Positions 43,098-51,430 of a stretch of DNA of 64,000 bases are shown one piece after another; within the stretch, counting starts at the first letter, position 1, and every line of letters starts with the position of its first letter. This DNA comes from Spirosoma rhododendri (GTDB lineage: Bacteria; Bacteroidota; Bacteroidia; Cytophagales; Spirosomataceae). The stretch covers positions 1,116,001 through 1,180,000 of the forward strand of contig NZ_CP051677.1 of assembly GCF_012849055.1 (NCBI RefSeq). The letters are read 5' to 3'. The notes beneath the pieces were generated by a model. The model did not search any database. It had not been told where the DNA came from and worked only from the letters and a program-made list of their open reading frames with translations. Made by a program: the position numbers and the translations under genes.

Positions 43098-44579
43098 ATG
43101 GTTACGACGCAGTTCACCCAACGGTACATGCTGGCCCTATTGGTGGTAGCCGGTCTGACTATTTTTGGCCAGGTGCTGGTGCACCGCCAGCTCGATCAGC
43201 AAACCAGCGATTCGTACGTCGTCAACTACGCGGGTCGGCAGCGGTATCAGAGTCAGCAGATCGTGAAAGATGCACTGCTGATGACCGGTCAGGCTATACC
43301 CGCCAGTTCGTTGCAGGCGCTGGCCCACCTGCAACGGCAGGTGCTGGCCCGCTGGGAACGGTACCATACCGAACTGATGAGCGGGCAACTGACAGACCTG
43401 GGTTTGACGGTGTCCAACAGCGACCGCGTTCAAACGTTGTTCCGGCAAATTGATCCGGATTTCCGGACCATCCGGGATCAGGCCCACCGCCTGCTCGACC
43501 TGACCAGTCGCCCCGTACGCGACAGAGCGGCCGAACAGGCGACTCTACAGACGATGCTGACCCACGACACTTTGTTTCTGGCCCGCATGGACGCCATTGT
43601 ACGGCAGTATAGCCGCGAAGCAACCGACAAAGTTGAACGGCTGCGTACCATCGAAAACTGGCTGCTGTTCGTCACTTTATTCGTACTGGTACTTGAAGCC
43701 CTGCTGATCTTTATGCCAGCCGTGCAGATGATTCGCCAGGCAGTCGATCAGCTAACAGCAGCCCAACAAAAGACCGAACGGGCCAATGAAGCCCTGCAAC
43801 ACACGAATCAATCGCTGAAACTGACGCAGCAACAACTCCTGCGCGAAACGTCTCTTCGCCATAAACGGCAGCTTGCCGAGCAGCGGATGCGGCTATCGGC
43901 GGTAGTGCAGGGGCAGGAAGATGAACGTCGGCGGCTGTCGCGTGAACTGCACGACGGCATCGGGCAGATGCTGACCGGGGCCAAGCTACTCTCCGAAAAC
44001 ATCCGCTCCGTCGATCAGCTGAAACCCGCCGATCAAACCAATTTCGGCAAGCTAAGAACGTTGCTGATCCGTATTATTCAGGAAACCCGGCACTCATCAA
44101 ACAACCTGATGCCGCCCGTACTGAGCGATTTTGGTCTGCTGGCGGCCCTGCGCCAACTGACAGAAAGCCAACGTGAGCAGACAGGCACGAACGTAGTTTT
44201 CCAGTCGAAACTAATCGACGCCCGGCGGAGCGACATACGCTTCAATCCGGCCGTTGAGATTGGCCTGTACCGCATTGCGCAGGAAGCGGTCAACAATGCC
44301 GCCAAACACGCCGGGGCCAGCCGGGTAACGATCAGCCTGAACCGGCGCGCCGATCAATTGCAGCTCTGCATCAGCGACGACGGCTGCGGCTTTCATTACC
44401 CGACCCCCGTAAGCACCAGCCGTTCGCAGGGATTACACAACATGCGGGAGCGATCACAACTGCTGGATGGTACGTTTCGGCTGGTTACTCAACCGCAGGC
44501 AGGTACGGTAATTCAGGTGAGTATTCCCGTAAGTGTGGCCGACCACGCGGCAATGCACTCTATATCATCGATTTGCTGA
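43098..44579 (+). CDS. NarX-like sensor histidine kinase (orphan)
   Basis: 493 residues from ATG 43098; the frame is open further upstream but covers nirD. An N-terminal membrane segment (MLALLVVAGLTIFG), a periplasmic domain of about 160 residues whose start (VNYAGRQRYQSQQI) resembles the P-box of NarX/PilJ nitrate-sensing proteins, a second membrane segment (LLFVTLFVLVLEALLIFM), a coiled coil, then HisKA_3 with RRLSRELHDGIGQM (phosphoacceptor His285) and an HATPase with QEAVNNAAKHA, ISDDGCGF and GLHNMRER. Nitrate or nitrite sensing is inferred from the P-box and position. No response regulator is encoded in the window, unlike NarXL. Confidence 0.85.
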   Translation: MVTTQFTQRYMLALLVVAGLTIFGQVLVHRQLDQQTSDSYVVNYAGRQRYQSQQIVKDALLMTGQAIPASSLQALAHLQRQVLARWERYHTELMSGQLTDLGLTVSNSDRVQTLFRQIDPDFRTIRDQAHRLLDLTSRPVRDRAAEQATLQTMLTHDTLFLARMDAIVRQYSREATDKVERLRTIENWLLFVTLFVLVLEALLIFMPAVQMIRQAVDQLTAAQQKTERANEALQHTNQSLKLTQQQLLRETSLRHKRQLAEQRMRLSAVVQGQEDERRRLSRELHDGIGQMLTGAKLLSENIRSVDQLKPADQTNFGKLRTLLIRIIQETRHSSNNLMPPVLSDFGLLAALRQLTESQREQTGTNVVFQSKLIDARRSDIRFNPAVEIGLYRIAQEAVNNAAKHAGASRVTISLNRRADQLQLCISDDGCGFHYPTPVSTSRSQGLHNMRERSQLLDGTFRLVTQPQAGTVIQVSIPVSVADHAAMHSISSIC

Positions 44580-44941
44580 AAATACGGTACATTTATCAAA
44601 GAGGATTTTTTCCAGAAAAAACCAAATTATTTAAACTAATTATAGCAATTTATCAGAATTTAGTATGGTTTTACATAAAAAAGCAGGCAATACATTTTGT
44701 CAATAAGAATTTATACCTACTTTTATTCTGTCGTTAACGATATAAATACTCAGTAATACTACTCAGACCAGATAAACGGGCACTTGCCGCTGAGTCAGTA
44801 TAAAAACTACCGGTTCACCTACGCATCAGCGTGTCTGACGAATGGCGGTTTGCCAGACAAAAAAACCCCGGCAGGATGGCGGTCCGGTCGGGGCAAACGG
44901 TTCAAAATATCTTGTGTTCCACTTCAAACCATGTCAAATGT
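44580..44941 (+). promoter_or_regulatory. Long AT-rich leader of the porin/ABC operon
   Basis: 362 bases with no gene. Words shared with the cobA-nirB region lie at 44654-44683 (CAGAATTTAGTATGGTTTTA), 44701-44714 (AATAAGAATT) and 44747-44756 (TACTCAGTAA). Two hairpins follow: TGTCTG/CAGACA (44832-44859) and CCCCGGC/GTCGGGG (44866-44893), separated by an A7 tract. On the minus strand the second would look like a terminator, but no minus-strand gene exists; on the plus strand both would be in the mRNA leader. Confidence 0.45.
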
Positions 44942-46312
44942 ATGAAATTATTCATACGTAGCAAAACTATTCTAAGTTTTTGCGGCCTGGTGGTTCTCAC
45001 AGCACCCACCGTAACTGCCCAATTTACATTCAGTGGCCAACTCCGCACCCGGACGGAATACCGGAACGGACAGGGCACACTGCTCAGGGAAGGCGATAGT
45101 CCGGCCTTTTTCACCTCACAACGCACCCGCATCAGCGCGGGTTATTCAGGCTATCGGATCAAGGCGTTCGCCACCGTGCAGGACGTGCGCGTTTGGGGAC
45201 AGGATGCATCGACCATCAACCGAACGACCAACGCCGATCTGAACGGCCTGATGCTCCACGAGGCCTGGGGCGAGGTCAGCCTGCTGGACACCAACCAAAC
45301 CAAGCTCGGCAAGGAGTTCGCCCTTAAAGTCGGGCGTCAGGAACTGGTCTACGACGATGTGCGGCTGCTGGGCAACCTCGACTGGCTCCAGCAGGGTCGT
45401 CGGCACGACATGGCGCTGCTGAAATGGGGCAACAACGGCTGGATGCTCCACGGCGGGGTTGCCTACAACCAGAACCGCGAAATGAAGGCGGGGACGGTGT
45501 ATAATGGCGTCCCGACTACGTACTCGGCGGGAACCAACGGTATCGGTACCGATTACAAGTCGCTTCAGTTCGTGTATCTGGGTCGTAAGTTTTTCGCGGG
45601 CAACTTCTCGCTGCTAGCGATTAAGGACGATTTCAGCCAGTACACCACGACACCCGCCAGCGGCACGGTAGCGGCCACGACGACCTACTCCGACGCTACG
45701 TGGAGCCGGGTGACGGCCGGGGCTTATGTCAACGCGCAGTTCAAAAAGCTGGGTGTGAAAGCCGAAGCCTACTACCAGGGCGGTAAGTACCGCGATGGTC
45801 GGGATCTGAGCGCGACGTTCTATTCGCTGGTGCTGTCATACGCCACCAGCCGCCGGACAACGCTGCTCGGTGGGATCGACCACAGCAGCGGCAACGACCC
45901 CAGCAACACGACCGGCACGAGTCACCGCTTCGACCCGCTCTACGGCACCCCGCACAAGCACTGGGGCTACATGGATTACTTCTACGTCGCCGATGGCTTC
46001 GGCACGGGTGGCCTGTCGGACCTGTACCTGAAACTGCGCTACAAACCCCTCGACCGCTTCACGCTGAGCTTCGACGCGCACCAGTTTACGAGCACCAACC
46101 CGATTATGGGGCTGGATAAAGTGGAGATGAACAAGCCATCCTTCGGACAGGAATACGACCTCATCGGGCAGTACGCCGTAACGAAGCAGATCGGACTGGA
46201 AGGCGGCTACTGTATGTTCAACGCCACCGACGCTCTGGCCGCTGCCAAGAGCGTAGCGACTCCGAAGAAAACAGCTACCTGGGCGTACCTGATGGTCAAC
46301 CTGCGGTTCTAA
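44942..46312 (+). CDS. Alginate-export-type outer-membrane porin
   Basis: 456 residues from ATG 44942 (start of the signal peptide LSFCGLVVLTAPTVTAQ; 37 upstream codons rejected). The mature protein begins with FTFSGQLRTRTEYRNG and contains RTRISAGYSGYRIKAFATVQD and FALKVGRQELVYDDVRLLG, hallmarks of the alginate_exp barrel. It ends in WAYLMVNLRF with a terminal aromatic. Because it heads the operon of an anion-type ABC transporter, it probably serves as outer-membrane channel for nitrate, nitrite or cyanate rather than alginate; this is inference. Confidence 0.85.
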   Translation: MKLFIRSKTILSFCGLVVLTAPTVTAQFTFSGQLRTRTEYRNGQGTLLREGDSPAFFTSQRTRISAGYSGYRIKAFATVQDVRVWGQDASTINRTTNADLNGLMLHEAWGEVSLLDTNQTKLGKEFALKVGRQELVYDDVRLLGNLDWLQQGRRHDMALLKWGNNGWMLHGGVAYNQNREMKAGTVYNGVPTTYSAGTNGIGTDYKSLQFVYLGRKFFAGNFSLLAIKDDFSQYTTTPASGTVAATTTYSDATWSRVTAGAYVNAQFKKLGVKAEAYYQGGKYRDGRDLSATFYSLVLSYATSRRTTLLGGIDHSSGNDPSNTTGTSHRFDPLYGTPHKHWGYMDYFYVADGFGTGGLSDLYLKLRYKPLDRFTLSFDAHQFTSTNPIMGLDKVEMNKPSFGQEYDLIGQYAVTKQIGLEGGYCMFNATDALAAAKSVATPKKTATWAYLMVNLRF

Positions 46313-46336
46313 CCCATTTCGTAACTACCTGACACT

Positions 46337-47548
46337 ATGAAAAAATCAACTATACAGTTTCTGCTTTCCTCACTGGCGGTCGTTGCCACGGCGATTGGGT
46401 TCATGGCCTTCGCGCCCAAAGAAGAGGAACCAATCAAGATCGGGTTTATTCCCCTCACCGACTGCGCGCCGATTGTGATGGCGAAAGAACTGGGCCTCTA
46501 CGAGAAGTACGGCGTCAACGTACAACTCAGCAAGGAAGCGTCGTGGGCTAACGTCCGCGACAAGATTCTGACCGGCGAACTGAGCGCGGCTCACTGCCTG
46601 TATTCGATGCCGCTGTCGGTCTACACCGGGATCGGTGGCAAAGCGGGATCGGAGATGTTTATCGCCATGATGCTCGACAACAATGGGCAGGCCATTGCTC
46701 TCTCGAATGATTTCTGCGGCAAGCTGGGCTTCCGGCAAACCAACAAGGTTGCGGCAGCGGTCAACGCCAAGCTGAAAGCCGAGAAAGAAGTGACCTTCGC
46801 CATCACCTTCCCCGGCGGTACGCACGACCTCTGGATGCGTAACTGGCTGGCAGCAGCGGGCGTCGATCAGAAGAAAGTAAAGATCATCACGATTCCCCCA
46901 CCGCAGATGGTCGCTAACATGAAAGTCGGCAATATGGACGGCTTCTGCGTGGGCGAACCCTGGCCGGGTGTGGCGGTGAAGCAGGGCGTTGGTTTCACCG
47001 AAATCACGACGCAGGATATCTGGAAGCATCACCCCGAAAAGGCGCTGGTCGCCAACAAGGAATTTGCAACCAAAGACCGCGAGAAGCTGAAGAAGGTGAT
47101 GATGGCGGTGCTGGAAGCGTGTAAGTGGCTCGACAACGCGGCCAACCGCAAGAAAGCCGCAGCGACAATTGGCCGTGGTCCGTTCGTCAACGCACCCGCC
47201 GACGTGATCGAGAACCGTATGAGCGGCACCTACGATCTGGGCTGCAATCAGGGTCAGGAAATCTACGGCGACGACATGATGCAGTTCTTCCGGGGCGGTC
47301 AGGTCAACTACCCCCGCAAGTCGCACGCAATCTGGGCACTGGCGCAGTATGTCCGCTTCGACTACCTGAAAACGCCCCCCGACTACAAAGCCATCGCTGA
47401 TAAGCTGGTGTTGCAGGACCTCTACAAAGAAGTAGCGACGAAGATGGGCGTCAAGATTCCGAACGACGACATGAAGCCTTTCTCACTGACGATTGACAAA
47501 ACCACGTTCGACCCTAATAACCCATCGGGCTATCTGGCGAAGAAATAA
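46337..47548 (+). CDS. ABC transporter substrate-binding protein, NrtA/CynA-type
   Basis: 403 residues. The signal peptide (FLLSSLAVVATAIGFMAF) has no lipobox Cys. The mature part starts with KIGFIPLTDCAPIVMAKELGLYEKYGV, the signature of the NrtA/CmpA/CynA family, and contains TFPGGTHDLWMRNWLAAAGVD. These proteins bind nitrate, nitrite, bicarbonate or cyanate in the periplasm. It is first of the order binding protein, permease, ATPase, cyanase, identical to cyanobacterial cynABDS, so cyanate is as likely a substrate as nitrate. Confidence 0.87.
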   Translation: MKKSTIQFLLSSLAVVATAIGFMAFAPKEEEPIKIGFIPLTDCAPIVMAKELGLYEKYGVNVQLSKEASWANVRDKILTGELSAAHCLYSMPLSVYTGIGGKAGSEMFIAMMLDNNGQAIALSNDFCGKLGFRQTNKVAAAVNAKLKAEKEVTFAITFPGGTHDLWMRNWLAAAGVDQKKVKIITIPPPQMVANMKVGNMDGFCVGEPWPGVAVKQGVGFTEITTQDIWKHHPEKALVANKEFATKDREKLKKVMMAVLEACKWLDNAANRKKAAATIGRGPFVNAPADVIENRMSGTYDLGCNQGQEIYGDDMMQFFRGGQVNYPRKSHAIWALAQYVRFDYLKTPPDYKAIADKLVLQDLYKEVATKMGVKIPNDDMKPFSLTIDKTTFDPNNPSGYLAKK

Positions 47549-47618
47549 GCGATACTGATTACAAGCATTCAACCTAAAACAGGCCGGTTTCGGCAACGGA
47601 ATTGGCCCACACAACCAA

Positions 47619-48479
47619 ATGGAAGCAGTAAGCAATCAGGCAGCTATCGCGCTGGACGAAGCGCCCAAATCGGCCATCAGCGACCGGATGTCGTCGCTGG
47701 CGGATTCGCTGAAATCGTCGCTGGCATCGCTGGGCTTTGCCGCCCTCGGTATGCTCACCCTGGTGGGTATCTGGTGGCTGGTGAGCATCGTCACGAAAAA
47801 CGAAATCCCAACCCCGGCGGCTACGTGGGAGGTGTTCAAAACACTGCTCGAAGACCCGTTCTACGACGCGGGCCCGAACGACAAGGGCATCGGCCTGCAA
47901 CTGTGGAGTTCGATTGTGCGGGTGTTTACCGGCTTCGGGCTGGGTTCGCTAGTCGCGATTCCGCTGGGACTGCTGCTGGGCGCCAACGACTTCTGCCGCA
48001 AGGTGTTCTATCCCATCATTCAGATTCTGAAGCCGGTATCGCCACTGGCGTGGTTCCCCATCGGGCTGATGTCGTTTCAGTCGGCGGAGAAAGCAACGAT
48101 CTTCATCATTTTCATTACCTCGCTCTGGCCAACGCTGATCAACACGGCCTTTGGCGTCGCGTCGCTGCCGCAGGATCACAAGAACGTCGCAAAGGTGTTC
48201 GGCTTCTCGACATGGCAGTACATCACCAAAATTCTCCTGCCGTTCAGCCTGCCCCACATCATCACGGGGCTGCGGCTGTCGATTGGCGTGGCGTGGCTGG
48301 TAATCGTCGCGGGCGAGATGCTGTCGGGCGGAGTCGGTATCGGCTTCTTCGTCTGGGATAGCTGGAACGCCCTGAGCCTGGAAAAAGTCATCTCGGCCAT
48401 CCTCATCATCGGTATCGTGGGCCTGCTCCTCGACCGGGTCTTCACCGCCATCGAAAACAAGGTGTCATACGCAAAATGA
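47619..48479 (+). CDS. ABC transporter permease, NrtB/CynB-type
   Basis: 286 residues with about six membrane segments. It has the binding-protein-dependent permease fold, with the cytoplasmic coupling loop in VFGFSTWQYITKILLPFSLPHI. The N-terminal 35 residues are polar and cytoplasmic. It lies 70 bases downstream of the binding-protein gene; an inverted repeat separates it from the ATPase gene. Confidence 0.9.
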   Translation: MEAVSNQAAIALDEAPKSAISDRMSSLADSLKSSLASLGFAALGMLTLVGIWWLVSIVTKNEIPTPAATWEVFKTLLEDPFYDAGPNDKGIGLQLWSSIVRVFTGFGLGSLVAIPLGLLLGANDFCRKVFYPIIQILKPVSPLAWFPIGLMSFQSAEKATIFIIFITSLWPTLINTAFGVASLPQDHKNVAKVFGFSTWQYITKILLPFSLPHIITGLRLSIGVAWLVIVAGEMLSGGVGIGFFVWDSWNALSLEKVISAILIIGIVGLLLDRVFTAIENKVSYAK

Positions 48480-48576
48480 GTTCGTAGTTGGTGGTTTGTG
48501 CCGGGCCGCCGGGCGGTTCGTAGTTGCTGGCGCAAGCTTTTGTTGCCGGAGGAACTACAAACCACGAACTACTAAC
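48480..48576. repeat. Imperfect inverted repeat within the ABC operon
   Basis: 20-base arms (48480-48499 with 48557-48576) with a few mismatches and a G+C-rich core between. The repeat begins one base after the permease stop codon. The words resemble those of 32800-32871 (CAAACCAC). It could adjust relative mRNA levels of permease and ATPase. Confidence 0.55.
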
Positions 48577-48597
48577 TACAAACCAAAAACTGAACCC

Positions 48598-49386
48598 ATG
48601 TCTCAGATACAACTCACTAACGTCGAAATAGCCTTCACGGGCGCGAAGGGGCGATTCGTGGCGGTTCGCAACGTCAACCTGACCATACAGAAAGGCGAGA
48701 TCGTCGCGATTATCGGCCACTCAGGCTGCGGTAAGTCGACTATCCTCAACGCCATCGCCGGGATGAACAAAATCACCGGTGGCGAACTGCTTATCAACGG
48801 CCAACCCGTCAAAGGGCCCGGTCCTGACCGGGGCATGGTGTTCCAGCATTATTCGTTACTACCGTGGATGTCGGTTGAACGCAACATCCGCGTGGCCGTC
48901 GACTCAGTCCTGAAAGACAAGTCGTCGGACGAGAAGGCCGAGATCGTGCAGTACTTTCTGAAGGCGGTGAACCTCGAACAGCACCGCAACAAGCTGCCGA
49001 GCGAAATATCGGGCGGGATGAAGCAGCGGACGGCCATTGCCCGCGCCTTTGCCATCAACCCCGAAATTCTGCTGCTTGATGAGCCATTCGGTGCCCTCGA
49101 CGCGCTGACAAAGGCCGATATGCACGTCGAGCTGCTGCGGCTCTGGAACCTCGACAACCGGCAGAAAACCATCATCATGATTACGCACGACATCGAAGAA
49201 GCCATCTTCCTCGCCGACCGCATCGTGGTGATGACCGACGGTCCGTTGGCTACCATCCGCGAAATCGAGAACGTCACGATTGAACGGCCCCGGCACAAGA
49301 AAGACGTGGCTCACTCACCCGTCTACAACCAAATTCGCGACCGTATGCTCGACCTGCTGGTCGACAAAATGTCGATTGCTGACTAA
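48598..49386 (+). CDS. ABC transporter ATP-binding protein, NrtD/CynD-type
   Basis: 262 residues from ATG 48598 (the upstream extension covers a repeat). Walker A GHSGCGKST, Q-loop MVFQHYSLLPWMSV, signature ISGGMKQR, Walker B ILLLDEPFGALD, and switch His in ITHDIEEA. It has the single-domain NrtD/CynD layout, lacking the C-terminal binding-protein-like domain of NrtC. Confidence 0.9.
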   Translation: MSQIQLTNVEIAFTGAKGRFVAVRNVNLTIQKGEIVAIIGHSGCGKSTILNAIAGMNKITGGELLINGQPVKGPGPDRGMVFQHYSLLPWMSVERNIRVAVDSVLKDKSSDEKAEIVQYFLKAVNLEQHRNKLPSEISGGMKQRTAIARAFAINPEILLLDEPFGALDALTKADMHVELLRLWNLDNRQKTIIMITHDIEEAIFLADRIVVMTDGPLATIREIENVTIERPRHKKDVAHSPVYNQIRDRMLDLLVDKMSIAD

Positions 49387-49459
49387 ACCTCACGGCAGCG
49401 GCCGACCGTCACAACCTCTCACCGTAACTCATTCCCATTTACCAATACCCGTAGTACGC

Positions 49460-49900
49460 ATGAACAAAGTAGAAATGACCGAAGCGATCGTGGTTGCCAA
49501 AGCCGCGAAAGGTGTGCAGTGGCAGGAGATAGCGGCCGTGATTGGCCGGTCGGATGTGTGGACCACCTCGGCCTGTCTGGGGCAGAACACCATGTCGGCG
49601 GAGGAAGCACAGCAGGTCTGCGATTTTCTGGGGCTAGGCCCGGAGGTTGTTACGGCCTTGCAGGTATTCCCGACCAAAGGCTTCGGCCCGACCATCCCGA
49701 CCGATCCGCTGCTGTACCGGTTCTTCGAAATCTGCTTCGTCTATGGCCCTACGATCAAGGAGATCATCAACGAAAAAGTGGGCGACGGTATCATGAGCGC
49801 CATCGACTTTACGATGGACATCGACAAGGTGGAAGACCCCAAAGGCGACCGCGTCAAGATCGTGATGAACGGCAAATTCCTCGGCTACAAAAAGTGGTAA
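49460..49900 (+). CDS. cynS: Cyanate hydratase (cyanase)
   Basis: 146 residues from ATG 49460. The catalytic triad of the decameric enzyme is present: Arg87, Glu90 and Ser113, which correspond to Arg96, Glu99 and Ser122 of E. coli CynS. It catalyses bicarbonate-dependent breakdown of cyanate to ammonia and CO2. The direct succession after the ABC transporter makes cyanate use as nitrogen source the best reading of this subcluster. Confidence 0.96.
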   Translation: MNKVEMTEAIVVAKAAKGVQWQEIAAVIGRSDVWTTSACLGQNTMSAEEAQQVCDFLGLGPEVVTALQVFPTKGFGPTIPTDPLLYRFFEICFVYGPTIKEIINEKVGDGIMSAIDFTMDIDKVEDPKGDRVKIVMNGKFLGYKKW

Positions 49901-49938
49901 TCGCATAATCAATTTCTTTCTATAAAACGGCTGTACTC

Positions 49939-51225
49939 ATGACGACCGGCAAGTTAACCAGGCTCAATATCTTCTCAGCATCGGGGATTCAGATGCGCAC
50001 GTTCCACATCACGTGGATGACGTTTTTCGTTTGTTTCTTCGGCTGGTTCGGCATTGCCCCGCTGATGCCCATCATCCGTGAAGACCTGCACCTGACCAAA
50101 CCGCAGATCGGTAACGCGATCATCGCGGCCGTGTCGATCACGGTGTTTGCGCGGCTGATCGTCGGGCGGTTATGCGACACGCTCGGCCCCCGGATTACGT
50201 ACACGGCCCTGCTAATTCTGGGATCGATTCCCGTGCTGGGCATCGGGCTGGCGCATAGCTACGAGTCGTTTCTGTGGTTCCGGCTGGCGATTGGCGTTAT
50301 CGGCGCGTCGTTCGTCATTACGCAGTTCCACACCTCATCCATGTTTGCCGACAACATCAAAGGCACGGCCAACGCTGTAGCCGGTGGTTGGGGTAACCTC
50401 GGCGGGGGCGTCACGAACATGGTGATGCCGCTGATCTTGGGCGCGTTCGTCGCGGCAGGCTACACCAAGCCCGAAGCGTGGCGGCTGGCGATGCTGGTAC
50501 CGGGCGTAATGCTGCTGGTAATGGCGTTTGTGTATTACCGCTTCACGAAAGACACGCCGGAGGGCAACTATTCGGAGATCAACCGCGCCAAAACCCCGGA
50601 CGCCAATCCGGTTAGCTTTGGTAAAGCCGCTGCCGACTGGCGCGTGTGGGCTTTGTTTCTGGCCTATGGTGCCTGCTTCGGTATCGAAATCACCTTCGAC
50701 GGTGTGGCCGCGCTCTACTTCACCGACACCTTCAAACTTGATCTGGCAACGGCGGGTCTGTTGGCGGGTGTGTTTGGCTTTATGAACATTTTCGCCCGTG
50801 CGCTCGGCGGTATCGTCGCCGACAAAGTAGGCGCGAAATACGGCATGCGCGGTAAGGGCATTCTGCTGGCAACCATGCTGCTGCTCGAAGGACTGGGTAT
50901 CATGCTGTTTTCCCAAATGCCCAGCGTCGCGCTGGCAGTAGCGGTAATGCTGGGTTTCGCGATGTTCCTGAAAATGGCCAACGGAGCGACCTACGCCATC
51001 GTACCGTTCGTGAACAAGCGGGCGGTAGGTGCTGTCAGCGGTATCGTTGGGGCGGGTGGTAACGTCGGCGGGGTGCTGGCGGGCTTCCTGTTCAAGTCGG
51101 AAAGTATCAGCTACGGACAAGCGTTTCTGTACATCGGTATTGCCGTGGCCGTCGTCGCGATGATTATCGCCGTGACGCGCTTCGAGAAAAAGCCGGTGGA
51201 GGAATCGGTCGTTGAGTTTGCATAA
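49939..51225 (+). CDS. NarK-type nitrate/nitrite MFS transporter
   Basis: 428 residues with about 12 membrane segments. The nitrate signatures are GGWGNLGGGVTNMVMP in TM5 and GAGGNVGGVLAGFLF in TM11. It is the best candidate for nitrate uptake (or nitrate/nitrite exchange) feeding the reductases on either side. It follows cynS by 38 bases and is separated from the nitrate reductase gene by a hairpin repeat. Confidence 0.92.
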   Translation: MTTGKLTRLNIFSASGIQMRTFHITWMTFFVCFFGWFGIAPLMPIIREDLHLTKPQIGNAIIAAVSITVFARLIVGRLCDTLGPRITYTALLILGSIPVLGIGLAHSYESFLWFRLAIGVIGASFVITQFHTSSMFADNIKGTANAVAGGWGNLGGGVTNMVMPLILGAFVAAGYTKPEAWRLAMLVPGVMLLVMAFVYYRFTKDTPEGNYSEINRAKTPDANPVSFGKAAADWRVWALFLAYGACFGIEITFDGVAALYFTDTFKLDLATAGLLAGVFGFMNIFARALGGIVADKVGAKYGMRGKGILLATMLLLEGLGIMLFSQMPSVALAVAVMLGFAMFLKMANGATYAIVPFVNKRAVGAVSGIVGAGGNVGGVLAGFLFKSESISYGQAFLYIGIAVAVVAMIIAVTRFEKKPVEESVVEFA

Positions 51226-51344
51226 ATCCAAACCGGAAACGGGTGGAAGGGGACAGCATGGGTCGGGCTAGTAACGCCTTTCCTGCGCTGCCCCTTCCAC
51301 CCGTTCATCCGCTCTCCCTTATACACTTTTTTGTTGGTTTATTT

Positions 51345-51411
51345 TACCCCCAACCCCCTGAAGGGGCTTTACTCACTCGGCGGTGAAGCCCCCTTCAGGG
51401 GGTTGGGGGTA
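51345..51411. repeat. Inverted repeat of the CCCCCAACCCCCTGAAGGGG type
   Basis: Arms 51345-51369 and 51386-51411 are reverse complements except for one extra base, around a 16-base loop. This motif family is, as I recall, common in cyanobacterial and Bacteroidota genomes. It lies 19 bases before the nitrate reductase start, so it could influence its translation. Confidence 0.75.
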
Positions 51412-51430
51412 GACCTAGACAGTCTCTCCT

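Noticed and set aside
44866..44893. Minus-strand terminator upstream of the porin gene
   Set aside because: The hairpin with A7 looks like one on the minus strand, but no minus-strand gene precedes it; treated as a leader structure.
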